Shown here one piece after another: positions 10,199 to 22,106 of a stretch of DNA of 64,000 nucleotides. Each line of letters starts with the position of its first letter. Position 1 is the stretch's first letter. Origin of the DNA: Hygrocybe punicea (Eukaryota > Basidiomycota > Agaricomycetes > Agaricales > Hygrophoraceae); contig OY744463.1 in NCBI GenBank assembly GCA_963556145.1, forward strand, positions 248,001-312,000. The letters run 5' to 3'. The translations under genes were made by a program, and so were the position numbers. Below the pieces are notes generated by a model that was not told the DNA's origin, did not search any database, and saw only the letters and a program-made list of their open reading frames with translations.

Positions 10199-12749
10199 AA
10201 GTCGAGGACCCGGAGAAACCTCTCGGGAAGGACGCACCGGGAGATGAGAAGCCGCCACTCGAAAGCGACCACACCTATACCACGAACTATGCTTCCCTTT
10301 TGCCGTTTCCCCTAGAAGAGGACTTATGTTTTTCTATCGATTTAGATTTCTCTTCGTCTCAGCCTCAGACTGCCGCCCAGTACATTTCATTGTTGACCGA
10401 TGTACAAAATCAGCTACGTACTACCGATACCCTTCCTTCGTCTTGTTCCGTCTCTGCTCCTGCGTCACATATTTCTTCTTCGAATATTTGTAACAAGGCC
10501 TCTACTGAACACGCTACCTATATCTCGTATACCACCCCCCCTACCAGGGACCTAAAAGGAGTCGTTACCAAGAAAAAGTATAAGAAGGTAGCCAATCGTA
10601 TCCGCCCAATTTCTACCACTCTCCCCGACGAATACCGCATCATACGCGAGATCACCGGCGACCCGCTAGCCGATTTACCCACGCTCCCGACTCACCTGCC
10701 CGACTTTACACCCGGCACCCGCTATACTCAGGAACGACACGACGCGATGCCGATGAACCCGGATGGATTCCTTTGGCCTGAGGAAGAAAAACTCGGCCAC
10801 CATATCATCAAAATGCAAGAAGCCGCCTTCGCCTGGAACGAATCCGAGAAAGGCCAGTTCAATACGGACTACTTCCCGCCGATCCACATTCCCACCGTAC
10901 CGCATGACCCGTGGGTCCATCGCAATATCCCAATCCCACCCGGCATCCTTAACGAAGTCATCGGCATCATCAAAGACAAAATTAACGCCGGTACCTATGA
11001 ACCCTCGAATTCGTCATATCGCTCCCGCTGGTTCTGCGTTTTGAAAAAGGACGGGAAGTCTCTTCGAATCGTCCACGATCTACAGCCGCTTAACGCCATC
11101 ACTATCCGCGATCCCGCCGTACTGCCCATGACCGAGCACTTGGCCGAGGCCTTTGGCGGCCACTCTTGCTACGCTTCCTTCGACCTCTTCGTCTCTTTCG
11201 ACCAACGCCTCGTCCACCCCTCATCTCGGGACTATATGACCTTTCAGTCTCCACTCGGAACGCTTCGACTTACGCGGATTGCTATGGGATACACAAATTC
11301 CCCGCAGATCCTACACGGTGACTCTATGTACATCCTCCATGACGAAATCACTCATCTTGCCGTTCCGTATATGGACGATATTCCCGTCAAAGGGCCTCCA
11401 ACCCGCTACGAGCAACCCGACGGTACCTACGAAACTATACCCGAGAACCCGGCAATTCGACGTTTCATTTGGGAGCACTTCCAAGGTGTCAACCGCGTCA
11501 TCCAGCGTTTCCGCTATGTTGGCGGTACCTTCAACGGCAAAAAACTCGAGTTGTGTTGACCCTCAGTCATCATTGTTGGCCACCGATGCACATATGAAGG
11601 AAGAGTAGCCGACGACTCCAAAGTACAGAAGATTCGCGATTGGCCACTGCCGACCAACCTCACCGAAGTTCGCGCCTTTCTCGGCATCTGCGGCGTCTTG
11701 CGTATTTTTATCAAGGACTTCTCGCTCCACTCCCGACCCCTCGTCCGTCTTACCCGCAAAGGTATACCCTTCAAATTTGGTGAAGAAGAAGAGACCGCCG
11801 TCGACTACCTCAAAAACGCCGTCATTACGTCGCCAGCGCTGCGCGCTATCGACTACACGCGTGAATGGGAAGTGATTCTCGCCGTCGATTCATCCGTTCT
11901 TGGAGTCGGCTTCGTTCTTATGCAAATCCGCGCCGACGGAAAGCGCTATCCGAATCGCTTTGGTTCAATATTGTGGAACGAACGCGAAGCCCGATACTCC
12001 CAGTCCAAGCTCGAACTCTACGGCCTCTTCAGGGCCCTCCGCGCCTACCGAATCTTCATCATCGGCGTCCGCAACCTCACTGTTGAAGTCGACGCGAAGT
12101 ACATAAAAGGGATGCTCAACAACCCCGACATTCAGCCCAATGCTACGATCAACCGATGGATAGCCGGCGTGCTCTTATTTGACTTTAGACTCGTTCACGT
12201 ACCCGCTTCCGCACACGGTGCGCCTGATGGACTCTCCCGATGTCCCCGCGCTGCAGAAGACCCCGAGGAGATCAACGATTCCGACGATTGGCTCGACCAC
12301 TCCTATGGTTTCTTTATGGAAGTCGTCAACTACCGACCCGTCCCCATACTGTCTAAGCCGATTGCCATATGCGGCCGCTGCCGTGCCACAGCCGACCGAC
12401 TCCAAGAATTACCCGCCGTCCTCGTCTACACAAATCAGGAAGCCGTTTCTGACATACCGCGATCCGATAAAGCCCGCGCGGCCGACACTCGTCTTGCCCT
12501 CGTCGAGAATTGGTTACGAGATCTAACCCGACCCGCGAACTTCACGGACGAAGAATACCGTCTGTTCCTACGATACGCCCTTGAATTCTTCGTCACCGAT
12601 AACAAGCTTTGGCGCAAAGACCGTCACGGAAAACACAAACTCGTCATACCGCCCGACCGCCAGCTTCAGTTACTCAAAGACGCTCACGACTCTCTCGGCC
12701 ACAAAGGTATATTCTCCGTCCGCGCTCGGCTTCTCGATCATTTCTGGTG
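10195..12749 (+). pseudogene. Gypsy pol, part 1 (RT, RNase H, start of integrase)
   Basis: One frame from the frameshift site to the insertion point. Reverse transcriptase has the catalytic box PYMDD at about 11370-11384 and the upstream Asp in FDLFVSFD. RNase H follows with VDSSVLGVGF and the Glu in SKLELYG. The integrase zinc domain begins with HDSLGH before the frame is cut at the target duplication 12743-12749. An in-frame TGA at 11557-11559 lies between RT and RNase H; the sequence on both sides is otherwise open and colinear with related elements. The frame resumes at 19240. Confidence 0.9.
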
Positions 12750-12979
12750 CAGTAGACCCAGTCGTTTTGGTTAACCCAATCGCAGATATAGTTGCAAAAG
12801 GTAGGTACACATAGCGCAGTTGCTTGCTGGGGGGGTAGGTTAACCCAAGAGACAGCTCTTGCTGGGGAAATGTGGGGTGGTAGGTTGACCCAGGTACAGC
12901 TCTTGCTGGTCAAGGGTGGCAGGGTGGGTCAACCCAGTGTCAGCTCTGCCATGGGGTAGGTTAACCCAGGACAGCTATT

Positions 12980-14360
12980 CTGGGAAGGTTGGGTTGACCC
13001 AGGTCCAGCTGTGCAAGCAACGTGGGTTGACCTGGGTTGACCGTGGACCAGCTCTTGCTGCAGGCTTGGGTTGACCTGGGTCCAGCTGTTGCTGCAGCAC
13101 TGGGTTGACCCAGGCCCAGCACTTCCTGCAGGGTGGGGTGGCTGGGGTCCAGGTATTGCTGCAGCACCGGGTTTACCAGGGTTCAGCTATTGCTGCAGCA
13201 CTGGGTTGACCGGGGTCCAGATATTGCTGTGGCACCAGGTTGACCCAGATCCAGCACTTGCTGCAGGGCTTGGGTGGACCTGGGTCCAGCTATTGCTGCA
13301 GCACTGGGTTGATCTGGTTCCAGCACTTGCTTTGGGGCTTGGGTTGACCCGGGTCCAGCTCTCCCTACAGGCTTGGGTTGACCGGGGTCCAGCTATTGCT
13401 GCAGCACTGGGTTGACCAGGGTTCAGGTATTGCTGCAGCACTGGGTTGACCGGGGTCCAGCTATTGCTGCAGGACCGGGTTGACCTGGGTCCAGCACTTG
13501 CTGCGGGGCTTGGGTTGACCCAGGTCCAGCTCTTCCTGCAGGCTTGGGTTGACCTGAGTCCAGCTATTGCTGCAGCACTGGGTTGACCGGGGTCCAGATA
13601 TTGCTGCAACACCGGGTTGACCTGGATCCAGCACTCGCTGCAGGGCTGGGGTTGACCCAGGTCCAGCTCTTCCTGCAGGCTTGGGTTGACCTGGGTCCAG
13701 CTATTGCTGCAGCACCAGGTTGACCGGGGTCCAGATATTGCTGCAGCACTGGGTTGACCTGGGTCCAGCACTTGCTGCAGCACTGGGTTGACCAGGGTCC
13801 AGCACTTGCTGCAGCACAGGGTTGACCTGGGTCTAGCTATTGCTGCTGCACCGGGTTGACCAGGGTCCAGATATTGCTGCAGCACTGGGTTGACCCAGAT
13901 CCAGCACTCGCTGCCGGGCTGGGGTTGACCAGGGTCTAGATATTGCTGCAGCACCAGGTTGACCGGGGTCCAGCACTTGCTGCGGGGCTTGGGTTGACCC
14001 AGGTCCCACTCTTCCTGCAGGCTTGGGTTGACCGGGCTCCAGCTATTGCTGCAGCACTGGGTTGACCTGGGTCCAGCACTTGCTGCAGGGCTTGTGTTGA
14101 CCAGGGTCCGGCTCTTGCTGCAGCACTTTGTTGACCCACATCCAGCACTCACTGTAGGGTAGGTTGATTGGGGTCCAGCCTGTCCTGTAGCATTGCATTG
14201 ACCCCAGACCCACCCATGTCGCAGGTTTGGATTCATGAGGGTCTGGCCATTGCTCCAGCATTGGGTTGACATGGCCCTGCTCTTGCTGCAGAATAAGGTT
14301 GACCCTGGCCCAGCTCTCACTGCAGGATTAGGTTGACCAGGATCCCGCTTTTGCTTTGAC
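12980..14360. repeat. 34-bp minisatellite, left arm
   Basis: Tandem units of 34 bp, each with GGGTTGACC, then GGTCCAGC, then TTGCTGCAG, the last giving PstI-type CTGCAG sites. Units alternate between a few variants. Long frames here on both strands are by-products of the period (34 is not a multiple of 3) and are not genes. Confidence 0.9.
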
Positions 14361-14796
14361 ACGGGCTCAGCCACATCCCACTCTGCCTGCATGTATTTAA
14401 TGTTGACAACATTGCCAGAGCTCACAACAACTCAAGCCAATATTTATTCAGAAAATGCAATATCCGGTAAAGAAAATGTCTCAGTTTCTTCAAATGTAAT
14501 ATAATTTCAAATGCAATAATTCAAAGCACAGATAATACCAAAATTACAACATTCTTATTTTGAAAATGCACAATCTCTCACTCTTAGCTTTATCTCTCAC
14601 ATGAGCTACTTATTCCCAAACAAAATTTATATATATAACAACCAGAAATTACCCCACTTGGAATTTTGTGCCTTTTTTATTTAATATTACTCAAATCTCA
14701 ATTGGAATCAGTACACAAACACTCACTATTACTTAGAATGGACATATCAAATTAATTATTATTTTATCCAAATACACAATTAAATAATAAAGGGGT

Positions 14797-15410
14797 TGGG
14801 GGGGAGGAAGGTAGGTGTGAGTGGGACTGGGACTGGGACTGGGACTGGGACTGGAAGTGGGTGTGGGTGTGGGTGTGGGTATGGGTGTGGGTGTGGGTGT
14901 GGGAGAACGGAGTGGGAGTGGGAGTGGGAGAAGGGAGGGTGAAGGGCAGGATGGAAGGGAGGAGGGAGGGGCAGCAGGGAGTGGGAGTGGGAGAGGCAGA
15001 GGAAGAGGGAGGAGACGAGGGCGGAGGGGTGGGATGTACATACCTGTTGCGTTCCCGTTGCCCTCGTCGTCTTCGTCTACGTCTCCGCCGTCCTCGTCCC
15101 CGTCGTCCCCGTCCCCGCCGTTCTGGTCCCTGTCGTTCCCGTTCCCGTCGTTCCTCTCGTTGTCGTCATCGTCCTCGTTGTCGTCGTCATCCCCCGTAGT
15201 CCTCGTCGTCCGCTGGATCGTCGTCGTCGTCTCCGTCGTCCTGTCGTCTCTTCGCTGGCCGTCTCCGTCCCCGTCGTCTTCCCTGGCTGGCCGTCTGTGC
15301 CCTCATCGCCTCTGTCCTCGTCGTTGCCTGCCATCCGCCGTTTCGGCCCTTCAGTTTGGCGTTGACGTGACGTGGCGCGGGCAAGCGTGTTGCGGTCCAT
15401 TCCCGGCACG
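14797..15410. repeat. G-rich and GAC-type microsatellites, left arm
   Basis: 14820-14905 has repeated GGGACT then GGGTGT units with many G triplets on the plus strand, a strong G-quadruplex candidate. After 15050 come CGTCGT/GTCCTC tracts. The mirror image is in the right arm. Confidence 0.85.
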
Positions 15411-15924
15411 GCAATGAGAAAGTTCTACATAAAAACAACAATATTAGCTAGCATAGTAATGGATAATAAATTTGAGAAATCTACTTACCTTCTACTTGAT
15501 TTTGCTGCTGCTGTTTTCGTGGACGCATCGTGGAGTACGCGACGAATCGCCGACGATTGAACGCACGCCAGAGGTTGCCGATTGCCCAAACGGGTGTGAG
15601 TTGCCTTATATGTAAGCATGATCTGACTTTTCTCAATGTTATTGCATAGAGCACAACAACTTTGTAACACATTTAAGACCATGAGGGGATAGAAGTAGCC
15701 TATAACTACATCCTCCCCAAATTTTGTATTTTATTATGGCCTACATAGAGAGATATTTATGATTCATTGATACCTCCCTGCCAATTTCAGACCCTTAAAG
15801 TGCAACTTTACCAATATTGCTCTGAAAAATATGAAAATAATTGTGAAACTACTATGTAAAGTATCTATTGTATTGATGATCAGTGCCTGGCACTTGGTGG
15901 TCCCAGAAATCTGTTGTAGCCAAG

Positions 15925-16001
15925 AAATGAAAGGTTCAGAGTCAAGCTGAAGTTTGGACTCGGTTGATGGGTCAGCCACAATGCACAATTCTGTGCATTT
16001 G
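15925..16001. other. Centre of the palindrome
   Basis: About 77 bp between GTTGTAGCCAAG (15913-15924) and its inverted partner CTTGGCTGCAAC (16002-16013). It contains a small hairpin, ATGCACA - ATTC - TGTGCAT, at about 15981-15998. Confidence 0.7.
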
Positions 16002-16500
16002 CTTGGCTGCAACAAAGGTCCTGGTCCACCAACAATCAGGCACTTATGTGTACCACAATGAGTACTTCTTCAAGTACTCCTTAGATTAATTTCAGATTTT
16101 TAAGACAAAGTTAGATCATTAAGGGTCCAATTCTGGCAGAGGAATGGAATAAATGGTGAATAGCTCTTTACGCAGGGCCGAATAAAATACAAAATTTGAC
16201 ATGAGGGTAGGTATACTATATTTACATCTTTTGAGGATCTGACTTTGGGTATGCATGCATTGTTGTGCATGCCAGAAGATTCAAAAGCTTCAGCCACACA
16301 TCCATGTTTGGCAACTCGAACCCGTTTGGGAAATCGGCAACTGCCGGTTGGCTTTCACGCGACTTCAAACGACTCGTTTTCAACAACGCGTCAACAACAG
16401 GAACGCGTCAACAACAGGAAACGGGTGCAGAAGAGCACCCAAGGTAATGTCTTTTTTGAATTTTTTGTGAGTTGTATGCTAATGTTTATAATGATTGCAG

Positions 16501-17325
16501 CTACACCCACGACAAACACAGGCGAACCCAACACCAGCCCAGAAAACAACGCCACGGCCACCCCAGCAAACAGAACGGATGCCGATGAAAACGGCCACGG
16601 AAACGAGGCCGCGAGGCCGGGTACGAGGATGCGCCAACGACCGAGACAGACGTCCGAGACAACCACAGCGGCAACGACGAGGACAGAGACGACGAGGGCA
16701 GAGACGGCCAGCCAGGGGACGACGACGGGACGGAGACGGCCAGCGAGAGGACAACAGGACGACGGAGACAACAGGACGAGGGAGACGACGACGACGATCC
16801 AGCGGACGACGAGGACTACGGGGGATGACGACGACAACGAGGACGATGACGACGACGAGGGGAACGACGGGAACAGGAACGACAGGGACCGGAACGCGGA
16901 GACGGGGACGATGGGGACGGGGACGACGGGGACGGGGACGGCGGGGACGGGGACGACGGAGACGTAGACGAAGACGACGAGGACGAGGGGAATGCAACGG
17001 GTACGTACATCCCACTCTCCGCCCACTCCTCCTCCCTCTCCTCCTCCCTCTCCTCCTCCCTCTCCCTCTCCCTCTCCCTCTCCCTCTCCCTCTCCCTGCT
17101 GCCCTTGCCTCCTGCCTTCCCACCTTCCCACTTCTCCCACTCCCACTCCCTTCTCCCACTCCCACCTTCCTCCACTCCCACTCCCACCTTCCTCCCACTC
17201 CACACCCACCTTCCTCCCACTCCACACCCACCTTCCTCCCACACCCACACCCACCTTCCTCCCACACCCACACCCTTCCTCCCAGTCCACACCCACCTTC
17301 CTCTCACCTGCCTCCTGCCCTTTAC
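16501..17325. repeat. GAC-type and C-rich microsatellites, right arm
   Basis: Inverted counterpart of 14797-15410: GACGACG tracts to about 16985, then C-rich CTCCCACTCC runs (G-rich on the minus strand). A candidate intron GTAATG..TTGCAG at about 16444-16500 precedes it, and the left arm has a matching donor-acceptor pair in the mirrored place. Confidence 0.8.
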
Positions 17326-17744
17326 TATTTAATTATGTATTTTAATAATCATTAAATGTATGTGTCTATTTTAAGTAATAGTAAGGTTATATATATTGAT
17401 TCCAATAAAGAATTGAGCAATATTAAATAGAAAAGCACAATATTCCAAGTGGGGTAATTTCTGGTTTTGCCATAGATTGGCATTGGGGATAAGTAGCTCC
17501 TGTAATGGCTGATGGCTGATAGTAAAAGTAAGATATTGTGCAGTGTCAAAATAATAATTGTGTAATTTTGCTATTCCCTGTGCTGTTAATAATTGCATTC
17601 AAATTATATTACATCGTACATTTATGTGAAGTACAGATTGAAACATTTTGATTACTTTATATATATGGCAGGTTCTGAATAAATATTGGTTTGAGCTGTT
17701 GTGAGCTCTGTCAATGTTGTCAACATTAAATACATGCAGGCAGA

Positions 17745-19040
17745 GTGGGATGTGGCTGGGCCCATGTCAAAGCAAAAGCGGGCTCCTGGTCAACCTAATC
17801 CTGCAGTGAGAGCTGGGCCAGGGTCAACCTTATTCTGCAGCAAGAGCAGGGCCATGTCAACCCAATGCTGGAGCAATGGCCAGACCCTCATGAATCCAAA
17901 CCTGCGACATGGGTGGGTCTGGGGTCAATGCAATGCTACAGGACAGGCTGGACCCCAATCAACCTACCCTACAGTGAGTGCTGGATGTGGGTCAACAAAG
18001 TGCTGCAGCAAGAGCTGGACCCTGGTCAACACAAGCCCTGCAGCAAGTGCTGGACCCAGGTCAACCCAGTGCTGCAGCAATAGCTGGAGCCCGGTCAACC
18101 CAAGCCTGCAGGAAGAGTGGGACCTGGGTCAACCCAAGCCCCGCAGCAAGTGCTGGACCCCGGTCAACCTGGTGCTGCAGCAATATCTAGACCCTGGTCA
18201 ACCCCAGCCCGGCAGCGAGTGCTGGATCTGGGTCAACCCAGTGCTGCAGCAATATCTGGACCCCAGTCAACCCGGTGCAGCAGCAATAGCTGGACCCAGG
18301 TCAACCCTGTGCTGCAGCAAGTGCTGGACCCTGGTCAACCCAGTGCTGCAGCAAGTGCTGGACCCAGGTCAACCCAGTGCTGCAGCAATATCTGGACCCC
18401 GGTCAACCTGGTGCTGCAGCAATAGCTGGAGCCCGGTCAACCCAAGCCTGCAGGAAGAGCTGGACCTGGGTCAACCCAAGCCCCGCAGCAAGTGCTGGAC
18501 CCAGGTCAACCCGGTCCTGCAGCAATAGCTGGACCCCGGTCAACCCAGTGCTGCAGCAATACCTGAACCCTGGTCAACCCAGTGCTGCAGCAATAGCTGG
18601 ACCCCGGTCAACCCAAGCCTGTAGGGAGAGCTGGACCCGGGTCAACCCAAGCCCCAAAGCAAGTGCTGGAACCAGATCAACCCAGTGCTGCAGCAATAGC
18701 TGGACCCAGGTCCACCCAAGCCCTGCAGCAAGTGCTGGATCTGGGTCAACCTGGTGCCACAGCAATATCTGGACCCCAGTCAACCCAGTGCTGCAGCAAT
18801 AGCTGAACCCTGGTAAACCCGGTGCTGCAGCAATACCTGGACCCCAGCCACCCCACCCTGCAGGAAGTGCTGGGCCTGGGTCAACCCAGTGCTGCAGCAA
18901 CAGCTGGACCCAGGTCAACCCAAGCCTGCAGCAAGAGCTGGTCCACGGTCAACCCAGGTCAACCCACGTTGCTTGCACAGCTGGACCTGGGTCAACCCAA
19001 CCTTCCCAGAATAGCTGTCCTGGGTTAACCTACCCCATGG
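17745..19040. repeat. 34-bp minisatellite, right arm
   Basis: Same unit as the left arm in inverse orientation. Measured between shared landmarks, this arm is about 137 bp shorter than the left one, close to four units. Confidence 0.9.
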
Positions 19041-19239
19041 CAGAGCTGACACTGGGTTGACCCACCCTGCCACCCTTGACCAGCAAGAGCTGTACCTGGG
19101 TCAACCTACCACCCCACATTTCCCCAGCAAGAGCTGTCTCTTGGGTTAACCTACCCCCCCAGCAAGCAACTGCGCTATGTGTACCTACCTTTTGCAACTA
19201 TATCTGCGATTGGGTTAACCAAAACGACTGGGTCTACTG

Positions 19240-20345
19240 TCTGGTGGCCGCACCTCGACCACGACGTTAAGTGGTATGTCCAGTCTTGCCATCAGTGCCA
19301 AGTACGGCAAATGCGTTATCATCACATTCCGCCCACCGTCACTACACCGGCCTCGCTATTTCGTAAAGCGTATGTCGACACAATGTTTATGCCATGATCC
19401 GGCGGCTATCGATACATCGTCCAAGCCCGTTGCTCCCTGTCCGCCTACCCTGAGTTCCGCATGTTACGCCGCGAGACCGGCTCCACCATCGGCACGTTCT
19501 TGTTCGAAGACATCTTATGCCGTTGGGGCGCTCTCGAAGAAATCGTTACCGACAACGGCAAGCCGTTCGTAGAAGCGCTCGACTATCTCGCCTCCCGCTA
19601 CGGTATCTGCCACATCCGCATTTCGCCCTATAACTCACAAGCGAACGGACCCGTTGAGCGTCGCCACCTAGATGTCCGGGAGGCCATTATGAAAAGTTGT
19701 GACGGAGATGAAAAGAAATGGCACACCGTAACCCACTCCGTATTTTGGGCCGAACGGGTCACGACACACAAAAGCCTCGGATACTCATCCTACTACATCG
19801 CACACGGAGTAGAACCGCTTTTTCCATTCGATTTTGCCGAAGCTACGTACATGGTTCCGACGCAAGATACGATGTCTACGACCGACCTCATAGTCATCCG
19901 CGCCCGACAACTTCGTAAACGAGAAGCCGACCTCGATCAGGTCAAAGAAAAGCTTACCAAATCTCGGCTCGCGTCCACCCGGCAATTCGAGCAGAAATAC
20001 GCCAACACGATCAAAGTTTACGACTTCGAACCCGGTAACCTCGTTCTCGTCCGAAATTCACGTATCGAAATGTCTCTCGATCGTAAAGCAAAACCGCGGT
20101 ACTTTGGACCCATGGTTGTCGTCAGGAAAACAGTAGGAGGATCCTACATACTCGCCGAACTCGACGGTGCGGTTTCTAAATCTCGATTTGCCGCTTTCCG
20201 AGTCGTACCCTACCACGCCCGCTCAAAAATATCGATACCGTTGGACGACTTCTTACAATACCCCGATGCCGACGATACCGATTCAAACGATCTTGATGAT
20301 CCGACGTACCCGCCCTCTATAGACTCCTCACCCAACGACGATTAA
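19240..20345 (+). pseudogene. Gypsy pol, part 2 (integrase)
   Basis: Resumes the integrase in frame after the target duplication: the second half of the zinc domain (CHQCQ), then the DDE core with Asp in AYVDTMF, Asp in VTDNGKPF and Glu in GPVERRH, then a chromatin-facing C-terminal part. The catalytic triad is intact. An in-frame TGA at 19395-19397 lies a few residues after the first catalytic Asp. The frame ends with TAA at 20343-20345. Confidence 0.9.
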
Positions 20346-20549
20346 GCATTTCATTTATATTCTGTCCACGTTATACCCCCATTTTATTTAGTTCCTCTTA
20401 GTTTTCTAACGATATGACGAATGATGCGAATAGTCCTATGTCTTCGGGAGCCGATCGGCTTTCCTTAGCTGGGTGAACAAGCTGACACGTCTTTTATGTA
20501 CACGATATATTTTTATATATACAATGGGCTCGTTATTTTTATATATATT

Positions 20550-21937
20550 TTACAGGCGGCCGGTCTCGTAATCCCGCTTCAACATCGCCAACCTCGAGGT
20601 CGACCGTTCGAGATCGACGCGAAGCCGCTGGAACTCTTGACCGAAGTGGACGAGGTGACGGTTGACGTTGGTGCCCAGGGCTCCCAGCTCCTCCGTAAGG
20701 ACCGCTAGCCGCGCCGACACTTGCTCGTAATTCTCCATCGTCAAAACGAACGGGTTCGCTGCCGAGGCCGTCCTAAGCCTTTTCGTCGGCCGCTCTTCCT
20801 CCGACTCCTCCTCGTCTTCGTCATCGTCCTCGACCGACTCCACGTCCTCGACCCGTGGTTTGCTCGTTGAGGCCCGGGCAGGCCTACTGCGGATGGGCTT
20901 TGTCGTGAACGACAACGGCTTCCTCGTGCCGGCCGCGACCTCTTTGCCCTTTCCGGTATCCACCTTGCGCCGACCCCCGCCCGTCCGGTGTGTAGCGTTA
21001 GTACATCTCTTCTTCAGCCTCCGGCATCGTTCGCACACGTAGCCTGTGATGCCTCGACACACCTCTTGCGCCTTGACGCAGTTGGTGCAGGGTTGTAGGG
21101 GAAATGGCCCGGTGAACTGTTACCAGGATCAGTGACTAAAGAACAAATGAACCGACACAAGAACTCACCGTCGTACCAGCCAAGTCTCCGGTCTCTACGC
21201 CCGGCGTATCTACGTCTTCTACATCGGCCGGTGTCTCTGGTGCCGGGTCGACGGGGCCTTCCTCTGGCTCAACTGCGGCTTCCCCTTCCGGAATCGACTC
21301 AGTCCTTGGTTCACCCGCGTTTGCTTCAGCTCGCCGTTCTTCGCTGAGCCGCCGCCGATACGCGGCTCCGTCCCTTTCAACCCGGTCCGCTTCTTGATTC
21401 CAGTGCTGCTCGTGTTGTTCTATTCTAAGCCGCTCCCGCCTTTCCTCTGCTGCCTTTCGCCTTTTCTCCGCCTCCGCTCGTGCATTTGCCTCTGCCATCC
21501 ATCTGGCCTCCTCTTCCCACGTAGCCGCTTCTTCATCCGCCCGCCGTCTGGCTTCTTCCTGTTCCTGCCTCTCCCGGTCCGCCGCTTCTTTCAGCCACTC
21601 TTCGACATCGTTGGCATACGATTGGCGGTCGGCCCATAACGGTGGCGTTACTGGCCTCGTACCACCAGCTCGGAGTTCCGCGACGATTCCATTATAAGCA
21701 CGCTGGCGGGACGACATGAGCTATCTTAGGACACGCGTAGTCAATAAGGAAACTCACCAGCGCCTTCTTGCGGCCGCTTAACCATTGTTGGGCCATCCCC
21801 TCGTTGCCGTCCACCATCGTTACGAGGTCGTCGCTATGAAACACGGTGACCGCGTTGACGGCCTCTTCGTAGTCCGCCCGGACATCGGGTTCGATGCTTT
21901 CGACGAAAGCGAGGAAGTTGTCGTAGACTTGGGACAT
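20550..21937 (-). CDS. Antisense Zn2Cys6 gene inside the Gypsy element
   Basis: Three exons on the minus strand: 21937-21758, 21702-21169 and 21116-20550, with introns of 55 and 52 bp (GTGAGT..CAG, GTGAGT..ACAG) that keep the frame. The second exon is charged and Arg/Glu-rich, probably coiled coil. Across the second splice the product reads C-x2-C-x6-C-x7-C-x2-C-x6-C, a perfect binuclear zinc-cluster pattern as in fungal transcription factors. An acidic tract and a short C-terminal coiled coil follow. No stop interrupts it. It faces pol tail to tail (205 bp) and starts 169 bp from the right LTR. Role unknown; DNA binding or control of the element is plausible. Such an antisense frame is not part of a standard Gypsy plan. 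Confidence 0.75.
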
Positions 21938-22106
21938 TGTGAACGTGTGATGGTGTAGAGGAAAGGTCGGATCAACAACGAGAATTTTTTATTTTTTTTA
22001 CTTGGCCGTTGTTTGGCCGCTCACGTGATTGGCCACATTCGCGACCCGCATTCGGAGACCCCATATTCTCGACCATGGATGGTCTCTATTAGAAGACCCA
22101 AGGAGA

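Larger units (their letters stand above)
12750..19239. mobile_element. Giant palindromic (foldback-type) element
   Basis: 6490 bp inserted in the integrase of the Gypsy element, flanked by 7-bp target duplication TCTGGTG (12743-12749 and 19240-19246). Ends are CAGTAGACCCAGTCG and its exact reverse complement. The inverted match runs from both ends nearly to the centre: about 12750-15924 against 16002-19239. Roughly the outer 670 bp appear identical; the arms diverge step by step inward. Each arm has the same order: unique end, 34-bp minisatellite, AT-rich part, G-rich microsatellite, GAC-type microsatellite, a possible exon-intron-exon, centre. No transposase is visible, so it is probably non-autonomous. 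The 7-bp duplication does not point to one superfamily. Confidence 0.9.

Noticed and set aside
10195..12749. Reading pol as two separate genes divided at 11559
   Set aside because: The same frame continues directly after the TGA with colinear RT and RNase H sequence; this is a nonsense change, not a gene border.
13187..14425. Long minus-strand frame of 412 codons, and similar ones at 17701-18802
   Set aside because: Direct translation of the 34-bp minisatellite; all frames of the array stay open and the residues merely cycle.
14821..17355. Long frames rich in Gly/Arg/Val or Thr/Asp
   Set aside because: Translations of G-rich and GAC-type microsatellites on both strands; composition explains them.
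12750..19239. CRISPR-like array from the regular repeats
   Set aside because: Units are contiguous 34-bp tandem repeats without unique spacers, in a eukaryotic transposon.
21692..21757. A second ATG (MSSRQ) as the start of the middle part of the antisense gene
   Set aside because: A 55-bp intron with CAG acceptor joins the first and second parts in frame, so that ATG is intronic.
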